64,000 bases of DNA from assembly GCA_963666935.1 (NCBI GenBank), contig OY762936.1, forward strand, positions 1,364,001 to 1,428,000, given 5' to 3'. The notes below the pieces were generated by a model. The model did not search any database. It saw nothing but the letters and a program-made list of their open reading frames with translations, and was not told the origin of the DNA. Both the position numbers and the translations under genes were made by a program. Each line of letters begins with the position of its first letter. The stretch's first letter is position 1. Shown here piece after piece: positions 57,834-64,000 of the stretch. The DNA is from G963666935 sp963666935. GTDB lineage: Bacteria > Bacillota > Clostridia > Christensenellales > CAG-138.

Positions 57834-60341
57834 ATGAACAGACTGCTCCTGAAAAATCTGATGCGGGAAATAAAGGAAAACGCGGCGAGATTTTTTTCAA
57901 TCTTTGCGGTGTCTGCGCTGGGCGTGGCTTTTTTTGTCGGTATCCGGGCGACCAGCCCTGATATGCAGGAGGCTGGGGACCGACTTTTCCAGAGCACGCA
58001 TCTTTCCGACCTTACGGTTATGTGTTCAGAAGGGCTGAGCACGGACGACATCAAAGCACTGCGCGCCATTGAGGGCGTCAAAGTCGTGCAGCCCCAGCTC
58101 ACACTCGATACGCTCATGCTGGCGGAGGACGGCACGGAGAAAAACATCAAGCTGATCTCCCTGCCCATCAAAGAGAAGATGGAAAAGGGCGCGGGGCTTA
58201 ACCTACTTGCGGATTATGGGATAGACCCGCAGCCGCAGGATGCGATCAATACGCTGGAGCTGATCTCAGGCAGGCTACCGCAAAAAGACAGCGAAGTTGC
58301 CGTTGACAATTTGGCCATTGAGAAGTACGGCCTTATCCTAGGAGAATATGCAAAATTTTCTACGGACAGCGGAAGCATATCGCTTCGAGTGGTGGGCAGT
58401 GTATACTGCCCAAAATACCTTGGGATCTATGAACGCGGCAACAGCACCATCGGCAACGGCAGTTCGGATGGGTTTGCCTACGCATCGGGGAATGCCATCG
58501 CCAAACTGGAAAGCCGACTACCGCTTCAGGCCCTTATGAATGTGACCTATACCCAGGCGGAAATTGAGATCGACGGAAAAGAAAGCATTTCGACTTTTTC
58601 CGACAAATACGATGAGCTGGTGACTGCGGTATCGGACCGGATCGAGGCATATGGCGATACCCAGAGCGGAACCTGGTACGTCGACGACCGCACGGGAAAC
58701 GCCGGGTATTCCGATTACTGCGACAATACGGAGCGCATTGCGGCAGTTGGCGATGTTTTCCCGATTATATTCTTTATTGTTGCAACCTTGGTTAGCCTTA
58801 CGACCATGACGCGGATGGTGGATGAAAAGCGCACGGAGATGGGAACGCTCAAGGCCTTGGGTGTCGGGGGATGGAGCATTGCCTCGCAATACATGTTTTA
58901 TTCCATCAGCGCGTGTATCCTGGGCGGTCTGTTTGGCTGCATTGTGGGATTCAAGCTGTTTCCCTACGTCATCTTGAACGCCTATTCCATTCTATACAAG
59001 ATTCCGGATATCCGGCTCCCTTTCCGCAACGACATTGCGACTACGGCAATTATCACCATCGCATGCTGCACCTGTGCGGCGACCATCGGGGCGGTTTGGG
59101 TATCGCTGCGGGAGGTTCCGGCGTCCATGATGCGCCCCAAGGCACCCAGACCGGGCAAGCGCGTGATTCTTGAGCGGATTGGCTTCATTTGGAACAAGCT
59201 GAATTTTACGGAAAAGGTTACGGTGCGGAACCTGCTTCGGTATAAGAAGCGGTTTTTTATGAGCATCGTGGGGATTGCCGGAAGCTGTGCACTGCTGGTG
59301 ACGGGGTTTGGAATCAAATATTCCATATTTGGGATTATGGACGTTCAGTTTAGCACAATATGGAAAATGGATATTCAGGCGTACACCTATGATTCCATGA
59401 GCAGTGAAGAAATCGAGAACTTGCTGCAGGAAAACCCTGCGGCCGTGGATATCGCCTCTGTCATGTACTGTTCGGATACGCTGTGCGACGCCGAGCACGA
59501 GAGCGTGCGGGTAAGCAACGTGCATGTGCTGGGCGTTCGGGACGACGCCGAGCTACAGGGGAAAATCGTTCTTATGAGCGACGGCAGGCAATTGACTTTG
59601 GATGACAGCGGGGCGATCATCACATACAAGCTGGCGGAACTATACAATGTGAAGCCCGGCGATACCATTTCGGTCATCATGGGAAACACGCGATACAGCG
59701 TGAAAGTCGCAGCCATTGCGGACAACTACGTGCATCATTACGTGTACATGAGCGAGAATTACTACAACAGCGTGTTTGACACGCCCATGGAGTACAATGG
59801 CTTCATGCTGAACCTCGACGAATCCCTCAGCGCGGAGAAACGTGATGAGGTGAAGTCCCTGCTTCTGTCGGATAAACGCATGTACATGGTCAAGGAGATG
59901 GCCAGTATGTATGAAACCATGAATCAGACGCTGGGGATCCTCAATTATATCACCCTTGTGTTGATTGGCGGATCTGCCATACTGATTTTTGTAGTGATGC
60001 TCAACCTTACGAATATCAACTTGGGGGAACGGAAGCGGGAGCTTGCGACGCTGCGAGTTTTGGGCTTTTATGACAAAGAGATGTATGACTACGTGTTTAG
60101 GGAAAACAATACGCTGGCAGTCATTGGTGCCGCCTTGGGGCTTTTGCTGGGGAAATACCTGCATTCCTTCGTGATACGAACGTGCGAGGTGGATATTGTG
60201 ATGTTCATCCGCACTGCGGGGGCCACATGTTACATCTACTCGTTTATACTGACCATCCTGTTTTCGCTACTGGTTAATTTGATGATGCGAAGGCATGTGC
60301 GGTCCATCGATATGGTGGAATCTCTCAAGAGTGCCGAATGA
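57834..60341 (+). CDS. FtsX-type ABC transporter permease, large
   Basis: This 835-residue permease has an N-terminal helix (about residues 16-38), a large extracellular domain, three helices (about 320-420), a linker with a further helix (about 475), a second extracellular domain and three closing helices (about 705-825). This is the ten-helix, twice-repeated FtsX layout found in Gram-positive peptide-sensing and export permeases. MRMVDEKRTEMGTLKALG and LGERKRELATLRVLGFYDKE are the paired cytosolic coupling motifs. It works with the preceding ATPase and probably with the secreted protein that follows. Confidence 0.88.
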   Translation: MNRLLLKNLMREIKENAARFFSIFAVSALGVAFFVGIRATSPDMQEAGDRLFQSTHLSDLTVMCSEGLSTDDIKALRAIEGVKVVQPQLTLDTLMLAEDGTEKNIKLISLPIKEKMEKGAGLNLLADYGIDPQPQDAINTLELISGRLPQKDSEVAVDNLAIEKYGLILGEYAKFSTDSGSISLRVVGSVYCPKYLGIYERGNSTIGNGSSDGFAYASGNAIAKLESRLPLQALMNVTYTQAEIEIDGKESISTFSDKYDELVTAVSDRIEAYGDTQSGTWYVDDRTGNAGYSDYCDNTERIAAVGDVFPIIFFIVATLVSLTTMTRMVDEKRTEMGTLKALGVGGWSIASQYMFYSISACILGGLFGCIVGFKLFPYVILNAYSILYKIPDIRLPFRNDIATTAIITIACCTCAATIGAVWVSLREVPASMMRPKAPRPGKRVILERIGFIWNKLNFTEKVTVRNLLRYKKRFFMSIVGIAGSCALLVTGFGIKYSIFGIMDVQFSTIWKMDIQAYTYDSMSSEEIENLLQENPAAVDIASVMYCSDTLCDAEHESVRVSNVHVLGVRDDAELQGKIVLMSDGRQLTLDDSGAIITYKLAELYNVKPGDTISVIMGNTRYSVKVAAIADNYVHHYVYMSENYYNSVFDTPMEYNGFMLNLDESLSAEKRDEVKSLLLSDKRMYMVKEMASMYETMNQTLGILNYITLVLIGGSAILIFVVMLNLTNINLGERKRELATLRVLGFYDKEMYDYVFRENNTLAVIGAALGLLLGKYLHSFVIRTCEVDIVMFIRTAGATCYIYSFILTILFSLLVNLMMRRHVRSIDMVESLKSAE

Positions 60342-60366
60342 TAAAAAGTTGTAGGAGGGATTGGAT

Positions 60367-61965
60367 ATGAAAAAAATTATTGCGCTGATTCTTGCTGCGC
60401 TGTTTGTGTTTTTTCTGGTGCTATCGGTGGTGATGTCCATTGCTTATGCGGCTGACCACGGAAGCCGGGATGAGACCGTGTACGTGGATATGGACGCTGA
60501 TGGGAATATTACCGGGATTGTATCCAGCGTATATCTAAGCAACCCGTCGAATTTTGACGAAATCTCCGACCATACGATACTCACCAATATTAAGTGCCTT
60601 TCCAGCAATGATTCGCCCGCCATTGACGGTGATCAGGCGACCTTCCACGCAGACGGAAAGGACGTAATATATCAGGGAACTGTGGAGAAAGAGTTGCCTT
60701 TTTCTGTTTCCGTTGCATACACGCTGGACGGCAAAAAAATGAGTGCGCAGGAGATGGCGGGAAAGAGCGGGCACGTGACCATCACGCTTAGGACGGTGAA
60801 CCATTTGGCCGTAGAGCAAGAGGTGGACGGAGAGACTGTGACGCTTTATACACCCTTTACCGTTATATGTATGTACCCGCTCAACGACAGCTTTCGCAAT
60901 ATCACGACCGATGGAAAGCTTAACACGCAGTCCGGCAGCGTCAGCGTGATGGCATCGCTGATGCCAGGGCTCGCCGAGAGCCTGGATGACCAAAGCGGGG
61001 ATATTCATGACACCTTGACCATTGAGGCGGATGTATCCGCATTTAGGCTGGATGAGGCGACGCTGATCGGCGTGGTGGGGCTGGTGGACGAGAGTGATTT
61101 GGGTGGAATTGACGATGTACAGGACCTCTTTGACGCTTTGGATAAGGTCGAGGAGGCCACTGGAAAACTGGCTGACGGCGCCAAAGAACTTTACAGCGCC
61201 ACAGGCGATTTTGCGGCCGGCACGGCGGATTTGACGGAGGGGGCATGGGATCTTGCCGCGGCTACCAATTCTGCGGCGGAAGGGGCTTCCAAATTAACAA
61301 TTGGGCTTGGGGAAGTGGACGGGAATCTCGACGCATTGTACCGGTCGTTGTCAAATGGCGCATCTTCCGGCCAACTGACACAGGAAGAAGTGGGCACGAT
61401 TTATGCCGTGCTGGTCAGCAGTACAAATTTGGAATTGGCGAATAAGTTCCTTGCTCAAATGCAGAGCATGAGCGTACAGTCGGCCTCCCTCACAGATGCG
61501 GTCTATCAATTGAACCAAGGTACGAGCGCACTTTGCGGCGGTGCGAATGAACTGATGTATGGCCTGTTCGACCTAGCGGGAGGAGCTGACGATCTTGCGG
61601 ATGGAGCATATGAGCTGTCAGGGGGCGCAAACGACATTAGAGACGGCGTATACGACCTTTATAAGGGCATCCGTAAGGTAAATCAGGACGGGATGCAAAA
61701 AATACTAGACGAAACCAGCGGGTATGAAGTTTCGCTGTCGCGCAAGGATGCACTCTTGGCGCTTTCCGATGCATATACCTCATATTCGAGCACGCAGGAG
61801 CAGGGGAACGGGAGCGTACAGTTCATGTTTACCATCGACGGAGCCGAGGAGGAAACGCCCCTTGAACCGGCAGAGACCGCTGTGCCGGCTCAGGATACGG
61901 AAGGGATCAAAGAGCCTGACTTCGGACAGAGAATCATACAGTGGTTTAAGGATCTGTTTCAATGA
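60367..61965 (+). CDS. Secreted protein with Pip/YhgE-like heptad repeats
   Basis: This 532-residue protein has a signal peptide (MKKIIALILAALFVFFLVLS..., possible cleavage after AYA near residue 28), a beta-rich first half and, from about residue 255, repeats with L-x-x-G-A pattern (KLADGAKELYSATGDFAAGT, GLFDLAGGADDLADGAYELS) like those of YhgE/Pip and MmpL-type proteins. Unlike full Pip proteins it has no C-terminal membrane helices. ATG 60367 has GGAGGGA 6 bases upstream. It is placed 25 bases after the permease, so an ABC plus FtsX plus extracellular partner complex is likely; the substrate is unknown. Confidence 0.78.
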   Translation: MKKIIALILAALFVFFLVLSVVMSIAYAADHGSRDETVYVDMDADGNITGIVSSVYLSNPSNFDEISDHTILTNIKCLSSNDSPAIDGDQATFHADGKDVIYQGTVEKELPFSVSVAYTLDGKKMSAQEMAGKSGHVTITLRTVNHLAVEQEVDGETVTLYTPFTVICMYPLNDSFRNITTDGKLNTQSGSVSVMASLMPGLAESLDDQSGDIHDTLTIEADVSAFRLDEATLIGVVGLVDESDLGGIDDVQDLFDALDKVEEATGKLADGAKELYSATGDFAAGTADLTEGAWDLAAATNSAAEGASKLTIGLGEVDGNLDALYRSLSNGASSGQLTQEEVGTIYAVLVSSTNLELANKFLAQMQSMSVQSASLTDAVYQLNQGTSALCGGANELMYGLFDLAGGADDLADGAYELSGGANDIRDGVYDLYKGIRKVNQDGMQKILDETSGYEVSLSRKDALLALSDAYTSYSSTQEQGNGSVQFMFTIDGAEEETPLEPAETAVPAQDTEGIKEPDFGQRIIQWFKDLFQ

Positions 61966-61973
61966 AGTATTGC

Positions 61974-62001
61974 AAAAGAGACGGCTGACGCCGTCTCTTT
62001 T
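61974..62001. terminator. Bidirectional intrinsic terminator
   Basis: AAAAGAGACGGC-TGAC-GCCGTCTCTTTT is fully symmetrical. It ends the ABC triad and can also stop the converging htrA transcript. Confidence 0.9.
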
Positions 62002-62075
62002 GCCAGGTATTACCTGCAGATGGTTGGGGGGTATGTCATCGGCAGAAGTGGGGGCTTTTGCCGCAATGACTAATG

Positions 62076-63380
62076 TTAAGACCTTTCACCCAAGGTCAGG
62101 GGGATATCCTGGCTTTCGCTGCCTCTCAATACTGTTATTGTTACCGTATCGCCCACTTTGTATTCATAGAGGAGCGACGCAAATTGTGACGAACCGGTAA
62201 TCTCCGTGCCGTTAATTGCAGTCAGGATATCATTGGCCATAATGCCGGCTTTATTTGCCGCACTGCCTTCCACAACCTTCATGACCTGAACCCGGGTCAC
62301 ATAGTCGTATTGATTGAAGGGATTGAAGGAATTCTGATTGTTCCCATAGCGCAAAGACACATCCTGCATTTCAATGCCAATATACGGACGCCCTGTAACA
62401 TAGCCCAGATCGATCAGATTCTTGATGATGGGTTTGGCCGTATTGACGGGAATTGCGAAGCCCAAGCCCTCCACATCAATGCTGGCGCTCTTGGCATTCA
62501 CGATGCCGATGAGCTCACCGATGCTGTTAAAGAGGCCGCCGCCGGAATTACCGGGGTTGACGGCTGCGTCAGTCTGCATCAGAGTCATGCTCACATCATC
62601 AATGGTAATGGTGCGGTCAAGCCCACTGATGATGCCCCTGGAGACGCTGCTGGTCAGCACGCCCAGCGGATTGCCGATGGCGTAAACTTCGTCGCCCACC
62701 TTGGCGCTGCCGGAATCACCCAGCGTTGCCGCGGGGAGGTTGTCCGCATTGATTTTGATGATGGCGATATCGCTATAGGTATCGGCGCCCACTACGGTTG
62801 CATCGTACTCGGTGCCGTCCTGAAGATAGACGCGGATGTGTCCCGCTCCACCGACCACGTGGTTATTGGTGACAATATAACCGTCCTTGGTGATAATGAC
62901 GCCAGAGCCGGAGCCGGTATCCTCTTGCGAAGTCGTTCCGGAGAAAGTCGTAGTAGTCTGGCTAATATAAATGCCGACTACGCTGGCCATGCAGTTGTGG
63001 ATAACATTGCTTCCCGCAGTATTTCCTGAGGCGTTGGAGCCGCCAATGATAAGACCTCGAGAAGGATGGGAAGTGCCGTTTTGTGCCCCGCCGTTGTCCG
63101 GAATGGCATCGCTAGGGGTTGCGGCTTTGGAATTGTCCATGATCACAGAGCCATTGTTTTGTGGCAGGAGCGCGGACTGATCCGAGTTGTGATGGAGTCC
63201 ATCAGAAAAATATGCGCCGGCAACTCCGCTTAAAAGGGCGACGATCAGCATGCATACCACAAGCTGTGTGAGGGTAACTCCGTTCCGCCTTTTTTTATTT
63301 TTAGAATAGCCCTCGTCCGAACTGTAACTCCCGTTGGACGAATATGACGCATCGTGTTCATGCCAATTATTGTTTTCCAT
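62076..63380 (-). CDS. htrA: HtrA/DegP-type serine protease with PDZ domain
   Basis: This 434-residue envelope quality-control protease has a cytoplasmic Ser/Asn-rich N-terminus, one membrane helix (about residues 34-58), a low-complexity linker, the trypsin-like domain with the triad His in VTNNHVVGG, Asp in YSDIAII and Ser in PGNSGGGLF, and a C-terminal PDZ domain (GSAANKAGIMANDILTAING). Expression probably responds to envelope stress, but no regulator is adjacent. It diverges from the Mrp gene; the 213-base gap between them is AT-rich and holds the promoters. Confidence 0.95.
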   Translation of the reverse strand: MENNNWHEHDASYSSNGSYSSDEGYSKNKKRRNGVTLTQLVVCMLIVALLSGVAGAYFSDGLHHNSDQSALLPQNNGSVIMDNSKAATPSDAIPDNGGAQNGTSHPSRGLIIGGSNASGNTAGSNVIHNCMASVVGIYISQTTTTFSGTTSQEDTGSGSGVIITKDGYIVTNNHVVGGAGHIRVYLQDGTEYDATVVGADTYSDIAIIKINADNLPAATLGDSGSAKVGDEVYAIGNPLGVLTSSVSRGIISGLDRTITIDDVSMTLMQTDAAVNPGNSGGGLFNSIGELIGIVNAKSASIDVEGLGFAIPVNTAKPIIKNLIDLGYVTGRPYIGIEMQDVSLRYGNNQNSFNPFNQYDYVTRVQVMKVVEGSAANKAGIMANDILTAINGTEITGSSQFASLLYEYKVGDTVTITVLRGSESQDIPLTLGERS

Positions 63381-63593
63381 AGACCAAGATCTCCTTTCGT
63401 TTTATTGAATTTAGTTTAGTATAAGAATTTGGAGTTAAAATATCATTGATGCGCCATTATTATGTAGAATGGTGAACAAATTATGGCAGTTGCGTTTGAC
63501 GAACTTACCAAATGAGCATATAATGCAATTTGGCTAAGGTAAAAAAGCCGAATGCTGCCTTAACTACAAAACATGCAGGAAGGAAAGAGCCAA

Positions 63594-64000
63594 ATGGAGT
63601 GTACGAATGATTGCAACAGCTGCAACGTCAGTGACTGCAGCTCGAGAAACGAGATTGAGAAGGAGAAGCTGAACGATTACAGCAGTGTTAAGAAGGTCAT
63701 TGGCGTAGTAAGCGGAAAAGGCGGCGTCGGGAAATCGATGGTTACGGCGCTTCTGGCTTCGGCAATGAACGCCGCAGGGAAGAGAACAGCTGTTTTGGAC
63801 GCAGATATCACGGGCCCTTCGATTCCCCGGATTTTTGGCATTCAGGAGAAGGCGCAAGGCATTGAAGACGAGAAGCTGCTGCCAGTTATGAGCCGAAAAG
63901 GCGTGGAAATCATGTCCATCAACCTGCTTTTAGAGCGCGATACCGATCCCGTGGTCTGGCGGGGGCCTATCATTGCGGGCGTGATCAAGCAGTTCTGGAC
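63594..64000 (+). CDS. Mrp/NBP35-family P-loop ATPase, iron-sulfur carrier (3' end outside the window)
   Basis: The visible 135 residues show an N-terminal Cys-rich stretch (MECTNDCNSCNVSDC), as in NBP35-type proteins, and the deviant Walker A GVVSGKGGVGKSMV, then VLDADITGPSIPRIFG and WRGPIIAGVIKQFW, all typical of the Mrp/ApbC family that carries and transfers [4Fe-4S] clusters. ATG 63594 follows AGGAAGGAAAG. The C-terminal CxxC pair lies beyond the window. Confidence 0.93.
   Translation, partial: MECTNDCNSCNVSDCSSRNEIEKEKLNDYSSVKKVIGVVSGKGGVGKSMVTALLASAMNAAGKRTAVLDADITGPSIPRIFGIQEKAQGIEDEKLLPVMSRKGVEIMSINLLLERDTDPVVWRGPIIAGVIKQFW

Overview
The window looks like a chromosomal segment of a spore-forming, anaerobic Clostridia-type Firmicute. 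Signs of this are the cotJABC spore-coat operon, a YtxC-family gene next to thrS, a LonB-type protease, CdaA/CdaR, HPr kinase, a threonyl T-box leader, Rrf2-linked cysteine biosynthesis, AGGAGG-type ribosome binding sites and intrinsic terminators with U-tracts. Most of the window is moderately GC-rich. The stretch from about 16.7 to 26.8 kb is visibly more AT-rich and is probably acquired. No insertion sequence, prophage, CRISPR array or rRNA was seen.

Layout. 0-6.4 kb: the end of a cation-diffusion-facilitator efflux protein, a five-gene peptide/nickel-family ABC importer, and the relic of an ABC exporter. 6.4-13.5 kb: a nickel-pincer (Lar) locus. One rightward operon holds two genes of unknown function flanking a molybdopterin-binding-fold gene, then a LarA-like enzyme and a NadD fused to a broken YqeK domain. 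A facing operon, larE-larB-larC, has its own promoter and a structured leader. NadD makes nicotinate adenine dinucleotide, LarB carboxylates it, LarE thiolates it and LarC inserts nickel, so enzyme, cofactor synthesis and precursor supply sit together. 13.7-15.6 kb: a tiny Cys-rich peptide and a yvl-like small membrane-stress operon. 15.7-27.2 kb: two AraC regulators, a second peptide/nickel ABC importer fused by overlaps to an IrtAB/YbtPQ-like ABC pair, then tRNA-Leu(GAG), with tRNA-3'-end-like scars at both borders. 27.3-33.2 kb: a Cys-rich protein, an Rrf2 regulator with cysK and cysE, and thrS with its T-box. 33.4-41.7 kb: ytxC, uvrC, a HAD hydrolase, hprK, a ROK kinase, adenine deaminase and a tocopherol-cyclase-like protein. 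41.7-50.5 kb: cotJABC, tig-clpP-clpX (trigger factor with a histone-like tail), an FAD enzyme, and lonB with an apparent frameshift. 50.6-64 kb: cdaA-cdaR, a second FAD enzyme, two extracytoplasmic proteins, an ABC/FtsX/heptad-repeat export triad, htrA, and the start of an Mrp/NBP35 ATPase.

The themes that recur are metal handling (CDF, two nickel/peptide importers, Lar cofactor, metallophore-like ABC pair), sporulation, and proteostasis. The strongest candidate for something undescribed is the Lar locus with its co-transcribed unknown genes, dedicated NadD and structured leader RNA. Calls come from reading the sequence and from family knowledge; no database search was possible.
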